Shown here: piece by piece, positions 28,359-37,881 of the stretch
Layout of the letters: each line of letters opens with the position of its first letter
How positions within the stretch are numbered: the stretch's first letter is position 1
Source of the DNA: Bacteroidota bacterium
GTDB taxonomy: Bacteria > Bacteroidota > Bacteroidia > UKL13-3
Assembly: GCA_947457395.1 (NCBI GenBank)
Contig: CANGVA010000004.1
Location: forward strand, 124,001 to 188,000
Length of the DNA stretch: 64,000 nucleotides
Direction of reading: 5' to 3'
Position numbers and translations under genes: made by a program
The notes under the pieces: generated by a model
What the model was told of the DNA's origin: nothing
The model's input: the letters and a program-made list of their open reading frames with translations, nothing else
Databases searched by the model: none

Positions 28359-28960
28359 TATAGTTCTAATGAAAGTTGTTCGTTGAGCAAGGTAAATGAT
28401 AAACGATGAAGAGGAGTAACACCATGTTTTTTTATTGCTTCGCGGTGCGATGCAGTAGGATAGCCCATATTCTGTTTCCAGCCGTATTGCGGAAATTGTT
28501 CATGCAGTTTACTCATGTATTCATCTCTGTATGTTTTGGCCAGTATCGATGCAGCCGCAATGCATTGATATTTGCCATCGCCCTTAACTATGCATTCATG
28601 CTTAATTTTTCTGTAAGGAATAAACCTGTTACCATCAATAAGCAGGAGGGAAGGCTCTGTACTTAATTTGTCCAGTGCAGCATGCATGGCCATGAATGAT
28701 GCTTTCAGGATATTGTGTTTGTCTATCTCAAGATTACTAAGCATGGCTACACCAAAACTTAGTGCCTTTTCTTCAATTTCCTGCCTTAATGAAATACGTT
28801 GTTTTTCAGTTAGTTTCTTTGAGTCATCAAGGCCTTTTATAGTTTTACCCTCATCTAAAATCACTGCGGCTGCAAATACCGGACCAGCCAAACATCCCCT
28901 TCCGGCTTCATCACATCCGGCCTCAATTTGTCCTTTGCTGTAGTAGCGTTTTAAACCCAT
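28358..28960 (-). CDS. rnhB: Ribonuclease HII
   Basis: RNase HII cuts RNA-DNA hybrids and starts removal of single ribonucleotides misincorporated in DNA. The 200-residue protein has the signature GCDEAGRGCLAGPV with catalytic Asp17-Glu18, DSKKLTEKQR, a third acidic residue in LLIDGNRF (about 109), and the C-terminal IAAASILAKTYRDEYM. Length is normal. It follows fhs after two bases and overlaps the TRIC gene by one base, indicating one polycistronic mRNA. Confidence 0.96.
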   Translation of the reverse strand: MGLKRYYSKGQIEAGCDEAGRGCLAGPVFAAAVILDEGKTIKGLDDSKKLTEKQRISLRQEIEEKALSFGVAMLSNLEIDKHNILKASFMAMHAALDKLSTEPSLLLIDGNRFIPYRKIKHECIVKGDGKYQCIAAASILAKTYRDEYMSKLHEQFPQYGWKQNMGYPTASHREAIKKHGVTPLHRLSFTLLNEQLSLEL

Positions 28961-28962
28961 GC

Positions 28963-30630
28963 CTAGCTAAGTCCTTCAATAATTCCGTTTTTAAAAGTCA
29001 TACCATTTGCAGCCGGTTCTTTAGGTAATCCGGGCATGCGCATAATCTCTCCGCAAACAGCCACAATAAAACCTGCACCACTATTTATAACCAGATCCTG
29101 CACATGCAGTGTATGATCTGTTGGTGCACCATAGATTTCTGCATTATCTGTAAAACTATATTGCGTTTTTGCAATACACACAGGCAGGTTCCCTAAATTA
29201 TTTTTCTTAATACGTGCTAACACGGTTTTACACTTACTGCTAAATTCAACCTTACCGGCTCTGTATATACGTGTTGCTATTTCCTCTATTTTCTGCTCAA
29301 TAGTGTCTGTAAGTTCATAAGTAAAGTTGATAGGCTTAGAAGGATTCTTTTCAACGGTCTCAACTATTTTATTTGCCAGTTCTATGGCTCCTTCACCGCC
29401 TTTAGTAAAGGCATCATTTACGGCAAATGCAGCGCCTTTACTTTCGCACCAACTTCTTAGGTAATCAATTTCTTCCTGCACATCAAAATGAAATTTATTT
29501 AATGAAACAACAATACTCTGTCCAAATCCTTGCAGGTTTTCAATATGTCTTTGTAAATTAGGAATTCCATTTTTTAACCCTTCTATATTGGGTTTCTTGG
29601 TCTCGTCACCTTCCAACCCGGCATGCATTTTAAGTGCCTGCGTAGTGGCTACCAAAACGGTTGCTTTGGGTTGTAAGCCTGCCACGCGGCATTTAATATC
29701 TAGAAACTTTTCGGCACCCAGGTCGCTTCCAAAACCGGCTTCAGTTACCACATATGCTGCTGTGCTCAATGCCATCTTAGTTGCAATAACACTGTTGCAA
29801 CCATGAGCAATATTGGCAAAGGGTCCACCATGAATAATGGCAGGAGTATTTTCTGTGGTCTGCACAAGATTAGGCATGATGGCATCTTTTAATAAGATGG
29901 TAATAGCACCGCCTACACCAAGGTCTTTTACGGTAAAAGGGGTGTTATCCTGTTTGTATCCCAGAATAATACGTTCAATTCGTAGTTGTAAATCATCAAA
30001 GTTTTCACTCAGGCATAATGCAGCCATAATTTCACTGGCAGGTGTAATATCAAATCCGGTTTCTTGCGGCAGCCCGTTTGTTCTGCCACCTAAACCTGTG
30101 GTGACAAATCGTAAACTTCTGTCATTGACATCCAGTACGCGTTTCCAGGTAATTTGTTTCAGGGCTTTATCTGAGTTGATATGGTTATACTGATAATTAT
30201 CAAGCAATGCAGCAATGGTATTGTTTGCTGTAGTAATGGCATGAAAGTCTCCGGTAAAATGCAGGTTAATATCCTCCATGGGCAATACCTGTGCGTATCC
30301 GCCACCGGCAGCTCCACCTTTCATTCCAAATACAGGGCCCAGAGATGGCTCTCTTAATGCGGCCACGCAGGTCTTGCCAATTTTGTTCAATCCAAGGCTG
30401 GCACTAACTGTGGTTACGGTTTTGCCAACGCCTGCCTTGGTGGGCGATAATGCTGTAACCAGTATTAGGTTGTTCTTTTTGATGTTTTCTTCATTCAATA
30501 CACTCAAGCCTATTTTGGCTTTAGTCTTTCCGTATGGAATGATATGCTCTGCATCTATTTTTAGTCCATTGGCTATTTCCTGAATTGGTTTTAGGGTAGC
30601 TTCTCTTGAAATTTCAATATCTGTTTTCAT
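28963..30630 (-). CDS. fhs: Formate--tetrahydrofolate ligase
   Basis: The enzyme makes 10-formyltetrahydrofolate from formate, tetrahydrofolate and ATP, feeding purine and formyl-Met synthesis. The 555 residues match the single-domain bacterial enzyme. The P-loop is [10 protein letters not shown] (62-71; the usual family form is TPAGEGKT, so the Thr-Pro/Glu positions differ slightly). Further signatures are [28 protein letters not shown]-type sequence near 105-130, GLGGRTNG, and [15 protein letters not shown]. It lies 21 bases after the GT9 gene and two bases before rnhB. The pairing with a cell-surface glycosyltransferase looks fortuitous. Confidence 0.96.
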   Translation of the reverse strand: MKTDIEISREATLKPIQEIANGLKIDAEHIIPYGKTKAKIGLSVLNEENIKKNNLILVTALSPTKAGVGKTVTTVSASLGLNKIGKTCVAALREPSLGPVFGMKGGAAGGGYAQVLPMEDINLHFTGDFHAITTANNTIAALLDNYQYNHINSDKALKQITWKRVLDVNDRSLRFVTTGLGGRTNGLPQETGFDITPASEIMAALCLSENFDDLQLRIERIILGYKQDNTPFTVKDLGVGGAITILLKDAIMPNLVQTTENTPAIIHGGPFANIAHGCNSVIATKMALSTAAYVVTEAGFGSDLGAEKFLDIKCRVAGLQPKATVLVATTQALKMHAGLEGDETKKPNIEGLKNGIPNLQRHIENLQGFGQSIVVSLNKFHFDVQEEIDYLRSWCESKGAAFAVNDAFTKGGEGAIELANKIVETVEKNPSKPINFTYELTDTIEQKIEEIATRIYRAGKVEFSSKCKTVLARIKKNNLGNLPVCIAKTQYSFTDNAEIYGAPTDHTLHVQDLVINSGAGFIVAVCGEIMRMPGLPKEPAANGMTFKNGIIEGLS

Positions 30631-30651
30631 ATGCGTTGGTTTTAGCTGCTA

Positions 30652-31752
30652 TTATTTTAGCAGTTCTTCAATTTTAGTTATTACTTCAGAAAGTTGTATT
30701 CTTTTTATGCAAGGATTTTCCGGATGTATACAGGTTACTTGATTGCAAGGATTACAAGGTAGTATATGGTGTAAGTATGTTGTTTTGGGTCCAAATGGGT
30801 AAAATATATCCGGCTCACCGGGGCCAAACAAACCAACACTTGGCGTGCCGCAGAGTGATGCGATATGAAGCGGTCCGCTTTCATTACCTATATAAACAGT
30901 TGCTTCTTTGCACAGGGCTGCTAGTTCTGCAAGGTTAAAAATTCCGGCAACGCTATGTGATTCAAAAGTTAGTTGTTTCTGAATTTCGCTGATGATTTTT
31001 TTTTCATAATAATCACCGGTAAAAACAATATCCAGTCTTTTCTCCTGATGAAGCCACTCAGCCAGCAATTTAAATTTATCCCATCTGCGCAATTGTTTTC
31101 TGGCACCCGGATGTAAGATGGCAAATTTCCTGATACCCTGGTCTGTTAAAAATTGAGTAACCTTTTTTACTTCATGCTCCCCTAAATATAATTGAGGCGT
31201 AAGTTTTAATAGAGCGTTATTGCTAATAAATGGTTCAATGATTTGTTTATTGGTAATAACCTCATGCGGGTGTTTGCCGTTGAGTTTGTTTCTAAGCCTA
31301 ACAGTACCTCGGTCAGCTCTTGCTTTTGGCCAGTGCCATAGGGCATACCAAAGGCTTCTCGCACTCACACGCAAATCAACAATCAGGTCATAATTTCCGG
31401 TAAGGTCTTTCCAGTTACTGGTAATATGTGTAAGATGGGGGTTGTTATGCACCAATGTTATCGCATATGGCTTGCAAATCAGTGTAATTTCCGCGTGTGT
31501 GTATTCAGTCTTTAGTATGTCAATTACATGCTGGGCATAGCATAGGTCACCAATTTCATCTGTTTTGATAATGAGTATGCACTGAACGGGTATATCTTTC
31601 AGGTTCTTGTGGCCGTTAATAAATTTAGTAAGCAATACCGAGCAGGCATTATTAATTTTTTCGGGCAAGGTGTATTTAAGAAGTTTATACCTGTTCACAT
31701 TACAATGATACAAAGTGTTTCGGAATGTTTTACATTGCAGCCATAATAGCAT
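30652..31752 (-). CDS. Glycosyltransferase family 9 (heptosyltransferase-like)
   Basis: An ADP-heptose:LPS heptosyltransferase-like protein of 366 residues. After a 58-residue extension, the GT-B N-domain begins CILIIKTDEIGDLCYA. The C-domain shows AILHPGARKQLRRW and the donor-binding YIGNESGPLHIASLCGTPSVG, then LFGPGEP. A C-terminal cysteine cluster (PCNPCNQVTCIHPENPC) is common in Bacteroidota members. The ATG chosen is back to back with the flippase ATG (shared CATATG). A shorter form starting at an internal TTG or GTG is possible, because the extension lacks another Met. The divergent polysaccharide genes suggest a role in LPS or exopolysaccharide assembly. Confidence 0.85.
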   Translation of the reverse strand: MLLWLQCKTFRNTLYHCNVNRYKLLKYTLPEKINNACSVLLTKFINGHKNLKDIPVQCILIIKTDEIGDLCYAQHVIDILKTEYTHAEITLICKPYAITLVHNNPHLTHITSNWKDLTGNYDLIVDLRVSARSLWYALWHWPKARADRGTVRLRNKLNGKHPHEVITNKQIIEPFISNNALLKLTPQLYLGEHEVKKVTQFLTDQGIRKFAILHPGARKQLRRWDKFKLLAEWLHQEKRLDIVFTGDYYEKKIISEIQKQLTFESHSVAGIFNLAELAALCKEATVYIGNESGPLHIASLCGTPSVGLFGPGEPDIFYPFGPKTTYLHHILPCNPCNQVTCIHPENPCIKRIQLSEVITKIEELLK

Positions 31753-33198
31753 ATGCAAAGAAAATTTTTTTCAAATCTTATTTTGCTACTATTACTCAAT
31801 CTGCTGATTAAACCAGCATGGATTCTGGGTATTGACCGCAGTTTTCAAAATCAGTTAGGGTTTGCCAGTTATGGTGATTATGCCAATATTTTCAGCTTTT
31901 CATTGATTTTGTCGGTAATTCTGGATCTGGGTATGAATAATTTTGTAAGTTCAACCATTGCCAAACAACCGGAACGGATAAATGAATTGTATTTGCCTTT
32001 GTTATTCGTTAAAATCTTTTTTGGTTTGGTATATATCATCATTACATTGGCTGCAGGTTGGCTATATGGATACAATAATTTTTTTCTGGTGCTGCTGTTA
32101 TGGCTATGCATCAATCAACTCATAGCCTACATAGCTACATTTAACAGGAGTTTTGTAAGCGGTTTGCAGTTGTATAAAACAGATGCCTGGCTTTCGATTA
32201 TTGATCGTTTTACTATGCTTTTATTGGGCATATTTATAGTATGGATACCCTATTTCCCGGTAAATCTCAATTTATTTATTGGTATTCAAACTGTGGGTTA
32301 CCTGATGGTGTTAATAGCAAGTTTATTGGTGTTGATGGGCCATTTAAAATACAGCGGCTCTGTTCAAGTCAGACAGCAAATTTATCCTGTTTTTAGGCAG
32401 GCACTTCCGTATGCCTTGCTTGCATTACTTATGATGTGCTATTCAAGGGTTGATATGCTTATTCTTAAAAAGCTTCATATAAATGGGAGCTTGGAAAATG
32501 GAGTTTATGCGGCCGGAGGCCGCTTGTTCGATGCTGCCAATATGTTTGCAGTGTTGATTGGCTTCATGCTATTACCCGCATTTTCTGCCAATTTATCCAG
32601 ACTGGAGGAACTGAAGAAACTGGTTCGTTCAACTGTGATTATTTTACCTGGCTTCGGTTTGTTTGTTTCTGCTTTTTGCTATGTGTATCGTTTAGAAATC
32701 ATGCAGGCCATGTATCATGAAGCGAATTCATATACGGCATCAGTTTTTGGCACACAAATGTTTAGCTACACCATGATGTGCGGTATGTATGTTTTCGGTA
32801 CGCTATTAACAGCAGGTAAAGAGTTAAAACTACTAAATGGTTTGGCATTTGTTGCATTGATACTGAATGTAGTAGGTAATTGTGTATTAGTGCCGGAGCA
32901 AGGGGCACTTGCCTGTGCAAGAGTTGGCCTTGCTACACATACTTTTATATGTATAACCAACTTCATATTTGCTGTGAAAAGATCATCTGGTTTATTTCCT
33001 ATTTCTTATTGGGCTAAATACACGGTGCTTTCTGTTTGCTCGGTAGTAATGATAGTATTGTTCGGGTATCTTCATTTTTCAATTATTTTAGCAGGCATAG
33101 CCGGCTGCGCAGTATGGATTATTCTTGTTTTTGTATTACAACTAGTGAATATACAGAGCGTACTTGGCATTTTTATGCCCACGCATGCAAACAATTAG
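31753..33198 (+). CDS. Polysaccharide flippase, Wzx/MurJ-like (MOP superfamily)
   Basis: An integral membrane protein of 481 residues with 12-14 hydrophobic segments and charged loops typical of Wzx-type lipid-linked oligosaccharide flippases. Typical phrases are LGFASYGDYANIFSFSLIL in the first helices, YSRVDMLILKKL after helix 6 and GVYAAGGRLFDAANMF in helix 7. It opens the surface-polysaccharide run with the Wzz-like and O-antigen ligase genes, 66 bases before the former. Its start codon abuts that of the divergent GT9 gene. The substrate is not readable. Confidence 0.85.
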   Translation: MQRKFFSNLILLLLLNLLIKPAWILGIDRSFQNQLGFASYGDYANIFSFSLILSVILDLGMNNFVSSTIAKQPERINELYLPLLFVKIFFGLVYIIITLAAGWLYGYNNFFLVLLLWLCINQLIAYIATFNRSFVSGLQLYKTDAWLSIIDRFTMLLLGIFIVWIPYFPVNLNLFIGIQTVGYLMVLIASLLVLMGHLKYSGSVQVRQQIYPVFRQALPYALLALLMMCYSRVDMLILKKLHINGSLENGVYAAGGRLFDAANMFAVLIGFMLLPAFSANLSRLEELKKLVRSTVIILPGFGLFVSAFCYVYRLEIMQAMYHEANSYTASVFGTQMFSYTMMCGMYVFGTLLTAGKELKLLNGLAFVALILNVVGNCVLVPEQGALACARVGLATHTFICITNFIFAVKRSSGLFPISYWAKYTVLSVCSVVMIVLFGYLHFSIILAGIAGCAVWIILVFVLQLVNIQSVLGIFMPTHANN

Positions 33199-33219
33199 CT
33201 GCCCGCATGTTATTTTTTA

Positions 33220-33227
33220 TATTTTTG
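33220..33227 (+). promoter_or_regulatory. Candidate -7 promoter element before the Wzz-like gene
   Basis: TATTTTTG matches TAnnTTTG perfectly in the 66-base gap after the flippase gene, 37 bases before the next ATG. The surrounding T-rich stretch makes a chance match more likely here. Confidence 0.35.
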
Positions 33228-33264
33228 TCGTTACTCAATTGATATTACCTCAAAACATCAGTAC

Positions 33265-34263
33265 ATGAATAAAAAGCGAACATCATATTCTTTCGAATTT
33301 ATAGATACCGTAAGGTTTCTTATCAAGTGGAAAAAGCAACTATCAATAATTGTAGCAGTTGCTGTTGTAGCGGCTATTGTTGGTTCAGGTCCGTGGTTTA
33401 TCGCACCCAAGTATAAATCAACCGCTGTATTTTACCCGGGCACGGTTAGTTCCATATCTTCTGCCTTGTTTTTCAAATCACGCGAGCGTGCCAAAGAGGC
33501 GCTGGCATTTGGTGAGCAGGAAGAAACCGAGCAATATCTTCAGATTTTAGAATCGGCCGATTTGCAGTGGCGCATCATTAATAAGTTTAACCTCATTGAA
33601 CATTACCGCATTTCTCAAGATAGAAAAGATAAATATGATCAGGTGATTCGAACCTATTCTAAAAATGTAGATATAAAACGTACTGACTATAATTCCATTG
33701 CCATTACTGTGATGGATGAAGATCCTAAATATGCAGCAGATATGGCTAATTCCATAGTGGGTATGGTAGATACTATTAAGCACGAAATTGTTGGCAGGGT
33801 TGCCAAACAAGCTCATGAGGTGGTGGCAAAGGCCTACTTTGAAAAGCTAAATTATATTGATTCACTGAAAAATGCCATGAAACTGCTTGGAGATAAAGGA
33901 GTGTATAATGCCCCTGAGCAAGCCAAGGGACTTGCCGAAGTTGCGGTAGTAGGCAGGGGAGGCAGTGAAAAGGAGAAGCAGGCATTGGCGCAGTATTCCG
34001 GTGAGTTTACCGTGCTTGATGAATTGCTCCAAAATGAGTCTGAAATGCTGGCGGACCTGCGCATGCGTTATGAACAAACTAAGATAGATATGAAGGGTGG
34101 CCTGAGCAATGTATTTGTGGTTGGATATGCTTACCCGCCTGAGTCAAAGGCGTATCCTGTAAGATCTATTATTGTGGTAATGTCTGCTTTGTCTGCTTTT
34201 GTCTTTGGATGCATACTCATTGTTTTTATTGAACATTACAAGGAAATTAAAGAGCGTTTTTAA
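33265..34263 (+). CDS. Wzz-like chain-length determinant / polysaccharide co-polymerase
   Basis: An inner-membrane protein of 332 residues with two membrane helices, at about 25-45 (LSIIVAVAVVAAIVG) and about 305-325 (IIVVMSALSAFVFGCILIVF). They flank a periplasmic domain with a coiled-coil-prone middle. The N-terminal domain (KYKSTAVFYPG) and the proline motif before the second helix (YPPESKAYPVRS) are typical of Wzz/PCP proteins, which set glycan length with the Wzy polymerase. No cytoplasmic tyrosine kinase domain is fused. Its position between flippase and O-antigen polymerase/ligase supports the assignment. Confidence 0.85.
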   Translation: MNKKRTSYSFEFIDTVRFLIKWKKQLSIIVAVAVVAAIVGSGPWFIAPKYKSTAVFYPGTVSSISSALFFKSRERAKEALAFGEQEETEQYLQILESADLQWRIINKFNLIEHYRISQDRKDKYDQVIRTYSKNVDIKRTDYNSIAITVMDEDPKYAADMANSIVGMVDTIKHEIVGRVAKQAHEVVAKAYFEKLNYIDSLKNAMKLLGDKGVYNAPEQAKGLAEVAVVGRGGSEKEKQALAQYSGEFTVLDELLQNESEMLADLRMRYEQTKIDMKGGLSNVFVVGYAYPPESKAYPVRSIIVVMSALSAFVFGCILIVFIEHYKEIKERF

Positions 34264-34274
34264 TATCCTGAGGC

Positions 34275-35714
34275 TTGGAACAAGCGCTAAAAAATAAGTT
34301 ATTTTACCTGATTTGTGCTAGTTTTATTGGCCTCAATGTAACAGCCATTGCAATGGGTTTTGTATGGCTAAACTTACTACCCTTTGCACTACTTTTTGCT
34401 CTGCTTATATTGTTCAGTCTTGATACCTTATTGTTTATTCTTTGTTTTCTTGTTCCACTCTCCGTCAATGTGGATAATATAGGTGGAGGTTTTGGTCTTA
34501 GCTTACCGGATGAGCCGCTGATTATGCTCATTATGTGTTTGGCAGTGTTTAAGTTTATCATCAACAGCGAGTACGACTATCGTGTTTTCAGGCATCCGCT
34601 AACCATCATTATTATCATCAATATGCTGTGGACCCTGCTCACCGTGTTCACCAGTGAGCAACCATTTGTTTCTGTTAAGTTTTTTCTTTCCAGATTTTGG
34701 TATGTTGTGGTATTTTATTTCTTGGGTGTGGTGTTGTTTAAACGCTTTTCTAACATGGTTCGCTATCTGTGGTTGTACCTTCTACCCTTGGCATTTGCTA
34801 TATTATGGACTTTATACCAGCACAGTGCCTACAATTTTGAAATGAAATATTCATTTGAAATAACCAGGCCTTTTTATGTTGCTCATGGAGTTTATGGAGC
34901 AGCTATTGCTTTTTTTATTCCCATTACCCTCATTTTTATTCTTTTCCCATCACGCCTGCATATTAGTAAAACAGCATGGATTGTTGCCATTGGTTTGCTG
35001 GCTTTATTAGTAGTTGGTCTTATATATTCATATACCCGTGCCTCCTGGATTAGTATAGCAGCAGCTGTTGCGGCCTTGGTACCGCTGCTGCTGCGCATTA
35101 AGTTTAATACGATATTGATCATGTTGTTCAGTGCCATCACGTTGTTTTTTGTGTTTCAGAGTGAAATTACCTACATGATGTCTAAAACAGATGATAAATC
35201 ATCCAAAGATTTCAGCGAGCATTTTCGCTCCATCTCCAATATCAATACCGATGCATCCAATGCAGAGCGCATTAACCGATGGGTATGCGCCTGGAAAATG
35301 TTTGAGGAGCGGCCATTGGTTGGTTTTGGCCCCGGAACATATTCGTTTGTGTATGCGCCTTTTCAGCTTAGTCAGTATCAAACAGTCATCAGCACTAATT
35401 TTGGTGATGGCGGAAATGCGCACAGCGAATACCTTGGGCCACTTTGCGAAACCGGGCTCCCAGGGCTCATAACCATTTTGCTCATGGTTTATTTTGCACT
35501 GGCAACTGCTTTTCGTTTGTTTTATACGGCAAAAAAGGCCCGTGTGCGCTATTTGTCACTTGCCTTGCTGCTGGCCTTTGTCACCTATTTTGTGCACGGA
35601 TTGATGAATAACTATAGTGAAACAGATAAGATTGCCATCTTGTGGTGGGGTGGATTTGCCATGCTTACTGCTATGGATTTATACCACAATCCGCAGAAGC
35701 AAAAATCAAACTGA
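34275..35714 (+). CDS. O-antigen ligase/polymerase (WaaL/Wzy_C family)
   Basis: A polytopic membrane protein of 479 residues with about eleven hydrophobic segments. The Wzy_C/WaaL region is visible: SYTRASWISIAAA, a large periplasmic loop containing VGFGPGTYSF, and the signature NAHSEYLGPLCETG with the conserved His and Glu, followed by LPGLITILLM. These enzymes polymerise repeat units or ligate glycan onto lipid A core or proteins; sequence alone does not separate the two. The start is a TTG with TGAGG five bases upstream, 11 bases after the Wzz-like stop; no ATG lies before the first helix. It is convergent with ald. Confidence 0.85.
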   Translation: MEQALKNKLFYLICASFIGLNVTAIAMGFVWLNLLPFALLFALLILFSLDTLLFILCFLVPLSVNVDNIGGGFGLSLPDEPLIMLIMCLAVFKFIINSEYDYRVFRHPLTIIIIINMLWTLLTVFTSEQPFVSVKFFLSRFWYVVVFYFLGVVLFKRFSNMVRYLWLYLLPLAFAILWTLYQHSAYNFEMKYSFEITRPFYVAHGVYGAAIAFFIPITLIFILFPSRLHISKTAWIVAIGLLALLVVGLIYSYTRASWISIAAAVAALVPLLLRIKFNTILIMLFSAITLFFVFQSEITYMMSKTDDKSSKDFSEHFRSISNINTDASNAERINRWVCAWKMFEERPLVGFGPGTYSFVYAPFQLSQYQTVISTNFGDGGNAHSEYLGPLCETGLPGLITILLMVYFALATAFRLFYTAKKARVRYLSLALLLAFVTYFVHGLMNNYSETDKIAILWWGGFAMLTAMDLYHNPQKQKSN

Positions 35715-35724
35715 GTAAACGAAA

Positions 35725-36951
35725 TCAGGCATGGGCCGCAATCAGTAAATCAATATCCTTATGGTAAATATTCAGGCGTTTGCCAATGTGCCTATTGGTT
35801 AAATTACCTTTATAAATATAAACTCCATTTCTTGCTGCAGCGTGCTCCCACAGGTAGGTTGTAATGGAACCAGCCTCTGCAATATCAACTAAAATAGGGG
35901 TTAATATATTACTTAATGCATAACTGGCCGTGCGGCTTACCCTCGAAGAAATATTTGGTACACAATAGTGTATCACATCATGCTTAATAAAAATAGGTTT
36001 TTCGTGTGTTGTAATTTCAGCGGTTTCAAAACAACCGCCTTGGTCAATACAAATATCCACAATAACAGAACGGGGTTTCATCTTACTCACCATTTCCTCG
36101 GTTACCACAGTAGGGCTTCGGCCTTCTTCACTCCATAAACTACCTATGGCCACATCTGCAGTGGCAAGGGCTTTACCCAAGATTTTTGGGTTTAGCAGCG
36201 AGGTGTAGATTTTTACTCCAAGGTTATTTTGCAGCCTTCTCAGTTTTTCCAGTGAGTTATCAAATACCTTAACTGTTGCGCCTACCCCTAATGCAGCCCT
36301 GGCTGCATATTCACCAACCGTTCCGGCACCAATAACCACAATCTCAGTAGGTGGGATACCGGTAACCCCACCCAGCATTTCGCCTTTGCCACCTCTTGTT
36401 GAGCACAAATATTCTGCTGCAACGGCAATTGCAGATGTTCCTGCAATTTCAGCCATACTTCGCACAATCGGGTAAATTTCATCACTCGATTTCAGGTATT
36501 CAAATGCAATAGCTGTAATCTTTTTATCCATCAATGAGCGGATGTACTTCTCAGATTTATTACTTAACTGTATGGCTGATATGAGCAATTGCTGTGGTTT
36601 CAGCATTTTTATTTCTTCATCGGTAGGGGGTTCAACCTTAACTATGATATCGGCTTTAAATAAATCTTCCTTGTTGTAGCAAATCTTGGCACCAGCCTCG
36701 CTATAATCTTTATCAGTAAAGTGAGATTCATTGCCTGCTCCGGTTTCTATCCAAACCTCATTGCCGGTATTAACGAGCAGGTTTACGGAGGAAGGAGTTA
36801 ATGCTACACGATGTTCCTGGAGGGTGGTTTCTTTAGGAACCGCTATGAATAATGTTTGTCCGGGTTTTTTTATTTCCAGTAAGGCTTCCTTGGGTTGCAA
36901 TGATGCCTGACGGGCAAGCTCACTGAAGCCTAACTTTGATACGTCTTCCAT
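35725..36951 (-). CDS. ald: Alanine dehydrogenase
   Basis: An NAD-dependent enzyme interconverting L-alanine and pyruvate plus ammonia. 408 residues, longer than the usual 370 because of about 30 extra N-terminal residues before IAVPKETTLQEHRVALTP. The Rossmann loop is VVIGAGTVGEYAARAALG. The catalytic-region signatures VEPPTDEEIKML and HYCVPNISSRVSRTASYAL match alanine dehydrogenase rather than the transhydrogenase alpha subunit, which lacks the latter. It is a single gene, convergent with the O-antigen gene and divergent from the lipid-precursor operon, with a perfect -7 element 21 bases upstream. Confidence 0.88.
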   Translation of the reverse strand: MEDVSKLGFSELARQASLQPKEALLEIKKPGQTLFIAVPKETTLQEHRVALTPSSVNLLVNTGNEVWIETGAGNESHFTDKDYSEAGAKICYNKEDLFKADIIVKVEPPTDEEIKMLKPQQLLISAIQLSNKSEKYIRSLMDKKITAIAFEYLKSSDEIYPIVRSMAEIAGTSAIAVAAEYLCSTRGGKGEMLGGVTGIPPTEIVVIGAGTVGEYAARAALGVGATVKVFDNSLEKLRRLQNNLGVKIYTSLLNPKILGKALATADVAIGSLWSEEGRSPTVVTEEMVSKMKPRSVIVDICIDQGGCFETAEITTHEKPIFIKHDVIHYCVPNISSRVSRTASYALSNILTPILVDIAEAGSITTYLWEHAAARNGVYIYKGNLTNRHIGKRLNIYHKDIDLLIAAHA

Positions 36952-36971
36952 AGTGCTATTTAAAAGGTTCT

Positions 36972-36979
36972 CAAATATA
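36972..36979 (-). promoter_or_regulatory. Candidate -7 promoter element for ald
   Basis: The reverse strand reads TATATTTG, a perfect TAnnTTTG match, in the 211-base divergent gap and 21 bases before the ald ATG. No obvious -33 TTG. Confidence 0.45.
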
Positions 36980-37139
36980 AGCAGTTATTATGTATCGAGG
37001 AAATTTTGATTCGGTTCACCTCATTGCCACTCGTATTGTTAACAATGGTGTCTTGTGTTTAAAATCAGATACTTGTGTTTATTTATACCCTCAAATTTCT
37101 TCTTTTTTGTGTTTGTGATGTAAGTTTAGCTGAAAATCT

Positions 37140-37147
37140 TATCTTTG
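37140..37147 (+). promoter_or_regulatory. Candidate -7 promoter element for the yceD-rpmF-plsX-fabH operon
   Basis: TATCTTTG is a perfect TAnnTTTG match ending 15 bases before the ATG at 37163. A TTG at 37113-37115 is 24 bases upstream, slightly farther than usual for a -33 element. If used, the mRNA leader would be only about 8-10 bases. Confidence 0.5.
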
Positions 37148-37162
37148 CGCCCTTTCCGTAGC

Positions 37163-37678
37163 ATGCTGAGGCTGAAAGATTATATCATTGAGTTCAACAA
37201 ACTACGCAACGGTAACAATGTATTTGACTTTGTTCTGAACACGGAATTTATACATTCTATTGATGATCAGTCGAATATACAATCCGAAGTAGTAGCTCAT
37301 CTGGATCTTTTTAAAACAGAGACCATGTATGAACTCAGTTTTAAGCTGAACGGAAAAATAAGAACAACGTGTGATACTTGCCTGGATGAGTTTGAAATGC
37401 CTGTGGATAGTAATTTTAAACTGATTCTGAAGCTGAGCGAAACAGAAAAGTATGATGATGATGAGATTGTGTATATTACACCTCAAACCATCGACTATGA
37501 TCTGAGGCAGTATTTGTATGAATGTTTGGTGCTTTCTCTTCCAATCAGAAAAACCTGTGCTTTAGCGGGTAAAGATTGCAATGAAGAGGTGATTCGTAAG
37601 CTAACTGACGTTCAGGCAAATAACGATGACGAAAGCAATGATCCACGCTGGGACAAACTAAAAGGAATATTTAACTAA
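37163..37678 (+). CDS. DUF177/YceD-family protein
   Basis: A 171-residue protein of the YceD/DUF177 family, which precedes rpmF in many bacteria and is linked to 23S rRNA/large-subunit maturation. The core CDTCLDEFEMPVDSNFKLIL with its CxxC pair, the acidic stretch YDDDEIVYI and the segment LSLPIRKTCALAGKDC with NDPRWDKLKGIF at the C-terminus are family hallmarks. I use the ATG at 37163; an upstream TTG overlaps the -7 element and would not be in the mRNA. rpmF follows after 17 bases. Confidence 0.88.
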   Translation: MLRLKDYIIEFNKLRNGNNVFDFVLNTEFIHSIDDQSNIQSEVVAHLDLFKTETMYELSFKLNGKIRTTCDTCLDEFEMPVDSNFKLILKLSETEKYDDDEIVYITPQTIDYDLRQYLYECLVLSLPIRKTCALAGKDCNEEVIRKLTDVQANNDDESNDPRWDKLKGIFN

Positions 37679-37695
37679 ATTAGATTTATACTACT

Positions 37696-37881
37696 ATGCC
37701 TAATCCAAAACGAAAAATGTCAAACTCTCGCAGAGACAAGAGAAGGACACATTACAAAGGAGTAGCTCCTGCAACTACCGTAGATGCTACCTCTGGCGAA
37801 ACACATCTTAGACATAGAGTAACCGCTGATGGTTACTACAAGGGAAAACATGTTTTTCCTGATATGAAAAAAGATGTATAA
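37696..37881 (+). CDS. rpmF: 50S ribosomal protein L32
   Basis: L32 is a small basic protein of the large ribosomal subunit. The 61 residues begin [21 protein letters not shown], the conserved N-terminal rRNA-binding segment. The zinc-ribbon cysteines found in many L32 proteins are absent (the C-terminal half is [14 protein letters not shown]), as is common in Bacteroidota, so it should not bind zinc. It lies between the yceD-like gene and plsX, the classic ribosome/lipid gene order. Its stop codon overlaps a stem-loop that precedes plsX. Confidence 0.96.
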   Translation: MPNPKRKMSNSRRDKRRTHYKGVAPATTVDATSGETHLRHRVTADGYYKGKHVFPDMKKDV

